Shown here piece after piece: positions 1 to 10,203 of a stretch of 64,000 bases of DNA. This DNA comes from Cepaea nemoralis (Eukaryota; Mollusca; Gastropoda; Stylommatophora; Helicidae). Every line of letters starts with the position of its first letter. The first letter of the stretch is position 1. Below the pieces are notes generated by a model that had not been told where the DNA came from, made no database searches, and worked only from the letters and a program-made list of their open reading frames with translations. Location of the stretch: positions 470,001 through 534,000 of the forward strand of contig JACEFZ010024509.1 of the NCBI GenBank assembly GCA_014155875.1, given 5' to 3'. Made by a program: the position numbers and the translations under genes.

Positions 1-1513
1 GAGGAGGAGGAGAGGGAGGAGGAGGAAGGAGGAGGGGGAGGAGGGAGGAGGAGGAGGAGGGAGGAAGAAGGAGGAGGAGGGAGAAGGAGGGATGAGGAGG
101 AGGAGGGAGGAGGAGGAAGAGGGAGGTGGAGGAATGTGAAGGGAGGAAGAGGTAGAGGGAGGAGGAGGAGGGAGGAGGAGAAGGGAGGAGGAGGGATGAG
201 AAGGAGGGAGGAGGAGGAAGAGGGAGGAGGAGGAATGTGAAGGGAGGAGGAGGGAGGAGGTAGAGGGAGGAGGAGGAGGGAGGAGGAGGAGTGAGGAGGA
301 GGAGAGGGAGGAGGAGGAAGAAGGAGGGGGAGGAGGGAGGAGGAGGGAGGAAGAAGGAGGAGGAGGGAGAAGGAGAGATGAGGAGGAGGAGGGAGGAGGA
401 GGAAGAGGGAGGAGGAGGAATGTGAAGGGAGGAGGAGGGATAGGGAGGAGGGGAATAGGAAGAGGGTAGGAGGAAGAGTGGAGAGGAGGAGGGAGGATGT
501 AGAGGGAGGAGGAGGAGGGAGGAAAAGGGAGGAGGGAGGAGGAGAGAGGAGAAGGAGGGAGGAGGTAGGAGGAGGAGGAAGAGGGAGGAGGAGGGAGGAG
601 GAGGAAGAGGGAGGAGGAGGAAGAGGGAGGAGGAGGATGGAGGAGGGAGAGGGAGGAGGGGAAGAGGAAGAGGGTAGGAGGAGGAGGGGAGAGAAGGAGA
701 AGAAGGGAGGAGGAGAAGGAGGAGGAGGAGGGAGGAGGAGGGGATAGGAGGAGGGAGGAGGCAGAGGAGAAGAAGGAAGGAGGAGGAGGAAGGAGGGAGA
801 GGAAGGAGGGAGAATGAGGAGGGGAGGAAGGAAAGGGAGGTGGAAGAGGAGGAGGAGGGAGGAGGAAAGAGGTAGGGGGAGGAGGAGGTAGAGGGAGGAG
901 GAGGAGGAAGGAAAGGGAGGAGGAAGAGGAGGAGAAGGGAGGAGGAGGGTGGAGGGAGGAGGAGGAGGTAGAGGGTGGAGGAGGGAGGAGGTAGGAGGAG
1001 GAGGAAGAGGGAAGAGGGAGAAGAAGGGAGAAGGAGGAGTGAGGATGATGAGGGAGAAGGAGGCAGGAGGGAGGAGGAAAGAGGTAGGAGGAGGAGGAGG
1101 TAGAGGGAGGAGGAGGAGGAAGGAAAGGGAGGAGGAAGAGGAGGAGAAGGGAGGAGGAGGGTGGAGGGAGGAGGAGGAGGTAGAGGGAGGAGGAGGGAGG
1201 AGGTAGGAGGAGGAGGAAGAGGGAAGAGGGAGAAGAAGGGAGAAGGAGGAGTGAGGATGATGAGGGAGAAGGAGGCAGGAGGAGGAGGAGGGAGGCAGGA
1301 GGGAGAGGGAGGAGGAGGGAAGATGATGGAGGAGGGGGAGGAGGCGGAGGGAGTAGGAGGGAGGAGGATGGAGGAGGAGGGGAGAGGAAGAGGGAGAAGG
1401 AAGAGGGAGAAGGAGGAGGGAGTCGGGAGAGGGATGAGAGGGAGGAGGAAGAGGAGGAGTGTGGCGGGAGGAGGTAGAGGGAGGAGGAGGGATAAGAAGA
1501 GAGGAGGAGAGAG
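1..1513. repeat. Purine-only (GGA)n-type low-complexity block
   Basis: The plus strand is almost entirely G and A, built from GGA, GGGA, GAAGA and GGTAGA steps, and it probably continues to the left of the window. A longer period is visible: the stretch at 949-1066 recurs at 1161-1280, a 212-bp step. Open frames rich in Gly, Arg and Glu here are by-products of the repeat. Such tracts are known to be able to form triplex or G-quadruplex structures. From 1514 to about 1604 ordinary sequence follows with nothing recognisable. Confidence 0.95.
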
Positions 1514-1604
1514 TTCGCCATTCCGAATTCATACTCGTCTAGTTCTTCCCTTCTACACGACTGTAGATAACTTCCTTACACATAAAAAGATGAATTGTTA
1601 TTGA

Positions 1605-1695
1605 TATTGCCGTGGCATGGAGGAATATCAGCAGCAGAGTTGATCCAAAAAACCAAAGACTGAGATCTACGGAGAGCCATGAACGCCTACGCCAG
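1605..1695 (+). mobile_element. LINE family E 3' tail, left half (split by Gypsy-1)
   Basis: This stretch matches the end of a better LINE copy at about 46980-47095: the same run from GCATGGAGGAATAT through AACCAAAGAC to GACGCCAG. The match stops exactly where the Gypsy-1 LTR begins and resumes at 13484 after the second LTR. Only the very end of the element is present, so no domain is left. Confidence 0.7.
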
Positions 1696-1957
1696 TGTGA
1701 CGAGTTCACCTTGGGTAGCGAGAGTGAACCACACCCTAGGTGTCTCTGGCACTCCCGTGTATTCTAGCCCCAGGGGTTGGATGAGCAGATACACCTTTTT
1801 CCTCTGTGGTTGATCTCATATTAGTTAATTACGTCTACAAGCCCCTCCAGATTCTAGACCCCCACTAACTACCTACACCTGTGGAACAATGAACACTGAG
1901 GCATCGTCCGAGACCACACTCAATCATTATACAAAGAGCAAGTCAACTTACATAAAG

Positions 1958-1963
1958 TTTATT
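1958..1963 (-). promoter_or_regulatory. Candidate polyadenylation signal in the Gypsy-1 LTR
   Basis: The minus strand reads AATAAA about 260 bases before the downstream edge of the LTR, a usual position for an R/U5 polyadenylation signal. Another AATAAAG lies near 4230. Which one is used cannot be told from sequence. Confidence 0.35.
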
Positions 1964-4841
1964 CTACCCTTGAGAATATAGAACTGAAATGAACATCCTA
2001 ATAGAAGAATCTATTTACACAAATAGAAGATAGAGTAGAGATAGACTCAGAGATGTAGGTATCTTCATCGAGTTGAGAAGTAGATTGGATGCAGATGTCC
2101 CGTCCAGTCGGTCCGCCACTCACCCGGCTTCCTTCCAGTGAGATGACTAGAACCTTGGAGACCACTCTGTCTCCCGAGCGTGGATCCACCAACACTAGAG
2201 TCACTGCTGAACCACACTTCACTGGACCAACTGCATCTCTATCACTCCCACGGAGTCACTGTTAATACACTTCTCGAACAATACCAGTTGGGAGACAATC
2301 CGCCTGGAATTGCTCCAAGTATTAGTCCCTTCGATGAACTTAAACACTGACCAAGCTAATGGTCTATCAATCAGAACACAGTCTTACTGCAGAACCGCTA
2401 TGATATTGACCAATTTAATGGTCCCTTTTTCACAGCACCGGAACATGAATGGAAAAGTGGCACGGACCAATTCAATGGTCTTCTACAGTCACACTGCTTG
2501 TAGAATCAGATATGGCTACAGAATTGTCACTGAGTCCTTCTAGAACACAGTTGATAATCTTGATACTGCAACAGTACATTAATAGAATCAGACATCTATT
2601 TCACAGCAACAATTCAGGTTGGACTATAATCCCATAGTCCCTTCCACCGGATTATCTGGACACAAGTCACTAACTGGTGAAGTTCTTCTCCAGACCTGCC
2701 ACTATAGCTGTCCAAAGAACCATTCAAGTGTCTGAAGATCAGTTACTTCTGCGTTTAGGCAGAACCCCCGTCACTAGACGGACCGGCGTTCCCTGTCGTT
2801 GAGCATTATTACTCAACATGCTGAACTGTTCATGGAAAAACAGAGTGTCGTCTATTTGTCAGAATAATCACAAACCAACACTTCTCACACGGGCACCTTC
2901 AGGGTGGTTGTATGTCTTGAGGCAACCTTCACTCATGGTGAATCAACATTGGGTACCTGATGTGGTTGAGTCTGGCGTGATAAGTAAAGAACTGAACCCT
3001 TCGCTCTGTCACACGAAGTGGTTTCCTGCCAACAACATTATAGTTGACTGGTTCCTCAACAGGCAAACTCCTGAAAAGGAAGAGCGACCGGTGAGAGTAT
3101 ACTGGCCCAAACATAAGTCCACATGCATCCTACCAATAACTACTCAACTCTCAGTCATGCTACTTAGTTATGCATATAACTAAAGCATTATCTCTATCTG
3201 GAGAGTAGTACAGCATGGGTTTGCAAATGTCAGCTGGCCTCACAGAACAGCCCGTCAAACAGAGCAAGAAATCAGAATGACGAGTCTGATCTTTGGTCTC
3301 ACCTCTCCCTAATCATCTACCAGTCGTCGCTAACGTCAGTAGTGATACAAGGCTGTTATTATAGTTCTAAGTTAATCGAACTAAACATAGGTAAAGAGTC
3401 CCTAGACTCGGTCCTAACATCATCAATGTACATTAAGAAACCATAAGCTGGATCAATATCCCATCCCTCGGGATATAGGAATAGGACATGATCACATCCA
3501 CTATGTACACAAGCCTGTTTGCTGGTGGGACCACCTGCCCCTGCCCTAGCAAACTCTTCTTATCAGACTCTGCCTTAGAGTCAAGAAGCCTTCTTGAGAA
3601 TACATGTTCCCCACATGTTCCAAGGGAAATCTTCCAGTTCTGTCCTCCCCAAGTGGGTTAGCCTTGGCATGGATGGAACTTCATCGTTGGCTTGGCCTAC
3701 CAACACATACTTTCATAACTTGCTTTTACCTCCCCCATACTCTATATTTCCCCAGTCTCATGCAGCCTCCTTGCATCCTTCCATACTTCCAGCACCTGAG
3801 CATTCACACGCACTAGCGCCAGTACGAAAGAACAGGATAGCTCAAACAAGATTTCAGAACGCACATTTATATCGCGACGGCACGCAGTGTTATCTCACGA
3901 CGACCTATTCGGCGTTCGGACTTACTCCAGGAAGTATCACATGCCATGATCTAATATATATATGCACACCATGTCCCATCATATATATATATATATAGCA
4001 TCAAAGCAACTTACCTTGACACAGAAATCCGCTGTTCCACACAATGAATTCACTATTAAGTTATTACACCATAGTTACATCATTCTTGGTGGCACAGAAC
4101 TAAGTTCTTCCTTTACTTAGTAACTAAGCACAATTTCGTCTGAAACTCCACCTACCACTTACCTGGTTTTCTAACCGTTCTTCTGGCTTCAGCAACTGAC
4201 TGAACTAATCTAGGTTTCCATCCGGCACAAGTAACTAGGCTTTATTCTAACACAACAACCTAATAGATGTAACGATTGTCAAAATATGGTACACATATTT
4301 AGAACCCAAATCGCCTACACCCCAATACGGCGTTTCTATCAGCTGTTTCGCGAGCACACGGTAAACAAACCCCCGATTCGCCATCAACTGCGTTATCGAT
4401 CGGTTTGCTAATTAGTATGCAAGGACATCCGCATAGGTAATGAGGTTAGAACAATGGCGTGTGGAACACACGTACAAAGTTAAATGATTTAAACAATTAT
4501 CTACCTGTATGGAAAACCAGACCTCCAGACAGCTCCGAACTGTTTCAAGGGCTTCTCAGCTTCCTTATAATGACAGTCAGCCGAATCATGGTTGAGGAGA
4601 GACGCACCACAAAATTGGCTCAAATCAGGCCGGCGTCTGTTCGGTTTCAACGACAGTAAGTGAATGACTGCTTTAGCCACATTCCCGCTTCGTGCCAACT
4701 CAATGCGCACGAGAAGCGAGTGCTTCTAGAGAAAAGATACTTTCTCGGGAAAACCGTCATTCCCCGCCTAGAGTTTCTAGATCTCTCTGCACGAGAATTT
4801 AGAGCGATACCCAGCATCACGGGTTACTCGAATTTCGGTGT

Positions 4842-4859
4842 TTCGAGAATATTCTAGAT
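4842..4859 (-). promoter_or_regulatory. Heat-shock-element-like motif in the Gypsy-1 U3
   Basis: The stretch reads TTC-ga-GAA-ta-TTC-ta-GAt, three perfect alternating pentamers plus a partial fourth, which is the consensus bound by heat shock factor trimers. In element orientation it lies about 115-130 bases into U3, where a promoter element could act. Weaker TTC/GAA pairs lie at about 4720-4790. The identical motif is in the other LTR. Function is inferred from the motif only. Confidence 0.45.
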
Positions 4860-4974
4860 CGTAAGTCTTTCATCGGCTTCCCTCAGTCTATTCTTAGCTG
4901 GGAAAGTCCCCGATGACGCGCCAAAATAGTGCGGAATCCTGACGACTCAAGACAGATAATCGCGTTTTGTCACA

Positions 4975-4990
4975 TAGGCCCCCACTTTAA
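4975..4990 (-). other. Polypurine tract of Gypsy-1
   Basis: Directly before the 3' LTR the minus strand reads AAAGTGGGGGCCTA, a purine-rich tract next to the LTR edge as expected for the plus-strand primer. One T interrupts it and CCTA separates it from the TG. Confidence 0.6.
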
Positions 4991-5161
4991 GAGGATCGAC
5001 CCCGTCGTTCCACTTCTACGCAGAAGCTGTCTATGTCGTTCGTTCTTCCTTCTTAGAGACCGGATGGCGGGTGAGGAAGTCTAACCCGTCAATATTGTAT
5101 AGAATACTTTTACCACCTTAGGTGGGGTGACAAGCTATTCAGTATCACGGGTGATCAACGC

Positions 5162-6592
5162 CTACTCCGCTACTGCGATCGGGCATCTCGCAGTGTCTTG
5201 CGGAACAGAGCTCCCGTCTCGATCTGATTTAACGATCGTTTCCTGCCAGAGTTTACTGGACTTCTGCAACTCCAGCTTCCCCTTTCGAGGACCCAGCTGG
5301 ACTGCAGTCGGTCGGATTGAGGGACCAAGGGTCTGTGTCCGTTCCGACACAACCCACCTCTTCCGACCACGGTTCTCAGTGTAGCTAGCACTGCGGGTGT
5401 TCCTTTGGCCGGTCATGTTCCCCCGAGCACCGGGCTGAACCGAAGAAGGTACCTGCACATACATATAGGACTGCCTATGGTGTGACAGGCTTTCCGCTAC
5501 CTGACCTGAACCCCGAACCGTTCTTTCAGCGAATCTCTGCGCCCTTGAGCTGGTAGACTTATCATCGGGTTTCCCCTCATAGCGCATGAGGAGACTGGAA
5601 TGGAAAGTAGAAGACTTTCCCAGGATCACCACTCCATAGTGCTTGTGGAGCCCCACTTTATCCACTAGGAATGGGCCCTGCCACCCGATTTCGAATTCGT
5701 TCCCCTCGATTGGGAGGAGTACTAGAACTCGGTCTCCAACCTCTAAGGATATCTTCGTCTTCGTCCGTTTCTCAAGTGTGCATTTACGGCACTCAGGACA
5801 AGACCTAATATACCTGCGCACGTCGCCTGTCATTCCCGGCCACCAATAGTACCGGGATAGACATTTACTGGTTGTCCCTACAGTCAGATGTCCGGTTGGG
5901 GACCTGACATGTACCGTTCGCAGCAGATTAGCTCTGAAGCTCTCAGGAACCAACTTACGTTCCCTCTGCCTTCTCTCTGTGCCGGTCTGAATTAACTGTG
6001 ACCGGGTTTCAGATTCGAACTTACCCTGAATTAACGGGTTTTTATGGTTGGGCAACCGTTCTGAACAAGGACACTCCGTCGCATCCTTGCTCCGAGCATT
6101 ACTCATTTCATCCGGGTGAGGATTTCGGAGACTTACCTTTTCTAGACCCTCTTCCTCTGTACCTCTGACCTGCCTAGACTTATGGATGCTAGGGTGTTCT
6201 GGTTCACCCAGAAACACGTACTTCCGGCCAAGAATTAGGGGATAGAGAGGATCCGGTACGACTGCCGCCTGAATGCGTCCAGTAACGTACTTGCTCCGAA
6301 TCTCCACATTGGCAATCGGGCAACGTAGCGCTACAGCACTCCTACTGGCTGGCTGTATCTCCGTCATCTCCCCGGTGAGTTGCTCTGGGCCTGTCAGGTG
6401 GGATGCAATTACAGATGAAAATTGCAATCCTGTGTCGTAGAGGCACAACACCTGTTGCCCATTCACTTCTACTTCCTCAACCACTGGAGGTCGCTCTGGT
6501 TCTCCATTCCCATCAACCGTCTTCACTTTCCTGCAAGGTCTATCCCTAACCTCTGCAAGACAAGCAAAGTGAAAGTCCTTCGGGCTTACCTC
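5162..6592 (-). pseudogene. Gypsy-1 pol remnant: protease joined to integrase ends
   Basis: A single open frame of about 475 codons runs from just after the gag zinc knuckle. Counting from the GTG codon at 6526, a retropepsin-like protease has its DTG triad at residues 31-33 and ILG at 98-100. There is then no trace of reverse transcriptase or RNase H. The integrase HHCC zinc finger follows (H206, H213, C243, C246, with YYWWPGM between). Almost at once comes the C-terminal region (VGDRVLVLLP, then GWQGPF at 281-286), so the DDE catalytic core is also gone. The frame stays open through both deletions, so a fused protease-zinc finger-tail protein could be made, but it cannot copy or integrate DNA. 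The frame is -1 relative to gag, as in many retroelements. Low-complexity sequence makes up the last 130 residues. Confidence 0.85.
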
Positions 6593-6935
6593 CTACACTC
6601 ACTCGTATTGTGAGTGCTGGACTTGCAGAATTTGCACCATCGTTCACTCCACTTCCTCTTTGGAGAACTAGGTGGGCTATTCTTACCTGGTTGACGTTAG
6701 AGATCTTCTCTAAAGAGTTTACCTGTTTCTTGGTTCATTAGAACCCTTCTGTTCTTCTTCTTTGACTTACCTTGATCCCTTATCTTTCGATCTCGGATCT
6801 GTTGGACTGGTATCCCCAGTCTCGCCATAGACTTCAACGTATCTTTCGGCTAACTTGGTGACTATATCCAATCTCTCAGCCCCATTCTCACCTAAGAAGT
6901 TTCGCAAGGGTTTAGACATTTGCATTGCATCTGAT
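6586..6935 (-). pseudogene. Gypsy-1 gag, 3' part with CCHC zinc knuckle
   Basis: The minus strand encodes a perfect C-X2-C-X4-H-X4-C knuckle at 6636-6595 (CKFCKSSTHNTSEC), followed by two arginines and a TAA stop at 6588-6586. Further upstream, about 6930-6760, a segment containing FLGENGAERLDIVTKLAE resembles the end of a Gypsy capsid. I did not establish that both parts share one uninterrupted frame. The knuckle normally binds the element's RNA during packaging. This is the gag 3' end immediately before pol. Confidence 0.7.
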
Positions 6936-9560
6936 CTACAACATCAACTCACGCAAACTTCTACTCCTCTTTAAATCGGCAAGGCCATCCACTTAAGAAG
7001 GTATGAGTTCAATCTCACACTGTATGATGAAAACAGTTTCACAGGTTCTCGCTGCCGTCCGAAAATTCCTTCGGTATGAGTGCGCTGTGATCTCGAATTC
7101 TAAAGAGAGCCGCTTTCAGGGCGGGTAATCGTTCTGTAGACCGGTGGCAAGCGTGCATACACCTCATAACTTTCGGCACGGAGTCCCTGGGAGAGTTTTA
7201 AACACCATTTCTGTTGTCTAGTCCCATTGCATAGCCATGGCTTCATACTTCTACTAAGTATTGGTCTAATCCTTATTTAAATCCAGGGTAAACGTGCAAC
7301 AGCGGGATCCCCTTCCGGGAGAGCATAGGGTTGATGGTATGGGGGGGTGTGTGAAAAGGCCCCCCACCCTGTGGGTGTCATTCGTGTGAGGGAGGGGGAG
7401 GGGCGCCGACGCCCGCCAAACACCACACAAGAGGGGGAGAGACGAATATCACCCGCCGTCCATCCCCCAGTTTCTTTGGTGTTCAGCGGGAAGAATCTGG
7501 GACTGACGCAGACAGCAAGGATCCGCCAAGTCAAGGCAAGGGCGCGTGTTGTTTTGGGCGCCAATTTGCTGCCGGGGTTTTGTTAGTTCTGGTGCCGGCG
7601 CCCCCGCGTTGTTTTGCCGCGGAAGTGAATGATTCACGAGATACAGGGGGCGGTAGCAGGGGCATACCAATCTAAAAAGTGCGAGAATTGGTGGCTAAAT
7701 AGTTGTTTCTTTTCGAGCACCATCGGCCGGAAACCGTTAATGCGGCCCCCCTCAAAAATTTTCAGATAAGAGCCTCAGAGTGAGAGTGCGTAATGACCGA
7801 TCGAAACCAATCCCAATGGAGCAAGACTTTGTCAGTGAGTATATTCTTAAAATAGACGAAAGTAGTCCAAAACGGGCTCTACATTTTTTCGGTTTTATTA
7901 AATTATTTTATTCGTAATTTCTATTTTACCCCTTTTTAATTTTTTAGTGGACCTATCGAGAAGACCAGCCCACCATTTCCGCAGTAAAATAGATTAGGGG
8001 CAAAGCTTATTTCTCTTAGACCTTGAAATTGAATTATCACGTTCATTTCAAGGAGCATAAAACCATTATGGAAGGAGAGTGTTGATGGGTAATAAACGCC
8101 CCCAGTCCCTACCAAAGCAACCCCACCAAAAACTTGACCCCATTTTTTTTTCGAAAATTTCTCATGTAAATCCTCATTAAATTGATTATTTCGCCCTCTT
8201 CAGGACCTGAATATAATTGCTATATAAACAGAGGCTCATTTTTATCAACGCGATGTCCACATCACAGTGACAAGACAACCTTTTTGTCACGTGCAGCACT
8301 AATTTTTCTTACCCTTCGGAAGTTTTTATACAGCTCAAATTTTTCCACGGATTTTTACCTTGTTTGCCCCCCAGCGCTAAATAATGGGCCTTAATGCTCA
8401 CCCAATGAAGTAGTTGCCGTTCCGGGAAGGTGTGTCCAGCCTTTTCCCCCCCGCACCCGAAATACACCCAAAAAAGCCACCGACGTCGCTTCCTCCCTCC
8501 CCACGCTCCCCCCCTCATTACCTTCCCCATTCCTATTTCCCTTTCTTCATTTTTTTCTTTTCTCCAGCGGCCCCCTTATTGAGCCGAACCCATAAACCGG
8601 GTTTTCTCCCAGGCATCTCCCCCCCCCGTAATAAAAAAAATATAAATTTTATTTTTTTTTTTCCCATTTTTTCCGTTTTTCTTTCCTCTCCGGCCCTCTA
8701 CATTAAGGGCTCAGCCCCGTGCCCCCCCCCCCCCTCGGTTTTTTTCATCTTTATTTTCCGCTAGCACTTTTTTTGCCGCCAGCCCGCCAAGCCCACCCCC
8801 CCATTGGCCACCCAGGTTCTGCCATCCCCCAGAAATCCTGTACCTAAAAGCCGACGCAACAATAACAATAACTCTTCCTTTCCACCTTTCGATCCAAGCC
8901 CCAGCCCCCCCCCGTTTAGACTCTCAGTAAATGCCCCTGCTCCAGATCCTCCCCTCCCCGCGGTTAATCACCCCACCCCCATAAAAAAATTGGCTATGCA
9001 GATAGTAATGTCCGGTGGAAGGACTAAAGCCCCCCCAATCTTCCCCACCCTTCGGCTTGTATCCGGACGCGCTGCCCCCCTATTTTAATTTTTTTTTTCC
9101 ATTATTCCCGGCCCCAACTCGAAAATCCCACAAAGACTCCGGCTCCCTCGCCCTCAAACCTCCTTGCTAAAAAATTCAAGCCCACCCACTCCATTTGTAG
9201 TACATTATTTCAGTGGGCTTTTATATGTCCCTTAAAAATCTTCCTTGTTGTGTTCCCTTCTTCTTCGTGAGGTGCGGTCAGGACATGATAAAAGGTATGC
9301 AGCACCAAAGCCGTCCTTTTCGGGAGTCGCCCCCCCCCCGCGCATGACCACCCAAAAAAGCGCCCCCCATCCCCCCTCGTCATCCCTCCCCCCCCAAAAC
9401 GACAAGCCTGTTCATTTATATATCCGTGAGAGGCCCCCCAAACCGTCCCCAGCCGATCCTCCCAGCCTGAGACCACGTGCCATCTCTGTAAATTTTTTTT
9501 TTGCTCGGAATACAGCCCCAGCATTCGTTTCGCGGAAAATAGCTCTTTCGAAGGCGCCTT
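6936..9560. other. Anomalous homopolymer-rich block inside Gypsy-1
   Basis: The gag capsid should lie here, but from about 7277 the texture changes to runs of C, G, T and A (for example poly-C near 8620, 8725 and 9330) with local GC-rich patches and no sustained frame on either strand. Proline-rich ORFs arise from C runs. Recognisable gag resumes near 9560. Because the flanking LTRs are almost identical, such decay is unexpected. Poorly polished assembly, a bad gap fill or a foreign insert fit better. No feature is assigned. Confidence 0.6.
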
Positions 9561-9958
9561 TCTCGGGTTCGAACGGCTGTAAAGGCCATTTCATAGCCTG
9601 GTAGTCACGTCTACTGGTTGACTCTGAGCCAGGAGGTACACCTCCTCCCATAGCTCCATCAGTTACACCTGTAGCAGGCACTTGTGCCTCAAGTAGCTTC
9701 ATTCGATACTCATGGTCACGTTTTTCTTTCGCGGCTTCCAACTCAAGCCGTTTCATCTCAGTATCAGCCGCTATCCTCTTTTCCTCAAGAGCCACTTTAC
9801 TGGCTTCCAGTTCTCTTTCTGCTTCTCCTCCTCTCTCTTTCCTCTTGGCGAAAATTTCTTTCCACCTCTTGCACATAGGATTTCAAAGCATCTCCCTCTA
9901 GACCAGACTTACGTCCAGTTTCCTGAACTTTGTCTAAGTCTAACTCTTGGGTAGACAT
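9560..9958 (-). pseudogene. Gypsy-1 gag, 5' part (frameshifted)
   Basis: The likely start is the ATG at 9958, about 215 bases after the primer site, encoding MSTQELDLDKVQETGRKSG and then a long charged helix rich in Glu, Arg, Lys and Ala (coiled-coil character). Near 9830 the frame breaks: RQEERERR continues in another frame as GGEAERELEASK. The second frame runs through DYQAMKWPLQPFEP, which looks like the start of a capsid domain, then dissolves into the anomalous block. Coiled-coil leaders of this type are common in invertebrate Gypsy gag proteins. The protein is not functional as read. Confidence 0.7.
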
Positions 9959-10174
9959 GTTGACTATGATATGTGGGTACTCAAGTATGTGTGGGTGAAG
10001 CAATACAATAAATCAATAATCAATAGTACTAACTAATCACCACAACACAAATGTCTGTCAGACAGTTAGGAGATAGGTAGAAGTAGTAGAATCTTTTGTA
10101 GACTGAAGTAGAGGATAAAGACTAAGTCCCTATCACTATGTGAGAGGTCTACAACACACAGAGATCTTGGAATA

Positions 10175-10191
10175 ATCCCGGACGAGCCCCA
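10175..10191 (-). other. Primer binding site of Gypsy-1, proline-tRNA type
   Basis: The minus strand reads TGGGGCTCGTCCGGGAT, 12 bases inside the 5' LTR. The known retroviral proline-tRNA site is TGGGGG then CTCGTCCGGGAT, so this copy has one G fewer and otherwise matches over 17 positions. It fixes the orientation of the element as minus. Confidence 0.8.
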
Positions 10192-10203
10192 CTCTGTATG
10201 GAG

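Larger units (their letters stand above)
1696..4974 (-). repeat. Gypsy-1 LTR, left copy (3' LTR in element orientation)
   Basis: This 3279-bp LTR is unusually long for the superfamily. It is almost identical to 10204-13483; single-base differences are visible near 1989, 2687, 2795, 2803, 3832, 4151 and 4199. The plus-strand ORFs inside it (for example 2818-3183 and 4459-4659) run against the element, match no family I know, and are repeated only because the LTR is repeated. Nothing in it suggests an encoded protein. Confidence 0.95.

Noticed and set aside
478..1604. Gly/Arg/Glu ORFs in the purine block
   Set aside because: Low-complexity translation of GGA repeats; absence of stops follows from the lack of T.
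2818..3183. 121-codon plus-strand ORF present identically at 11326-11691
   Set aside because: It lies inside both LTRs on the strand opposite to the element and is duplicated only because the LTR is; no recognisable protein.
8414..9088. Proline-rich plus-strand ORFs
   Set aside because: Arise from C-run-rich anomalous sequence; no domain and unreliable bases.
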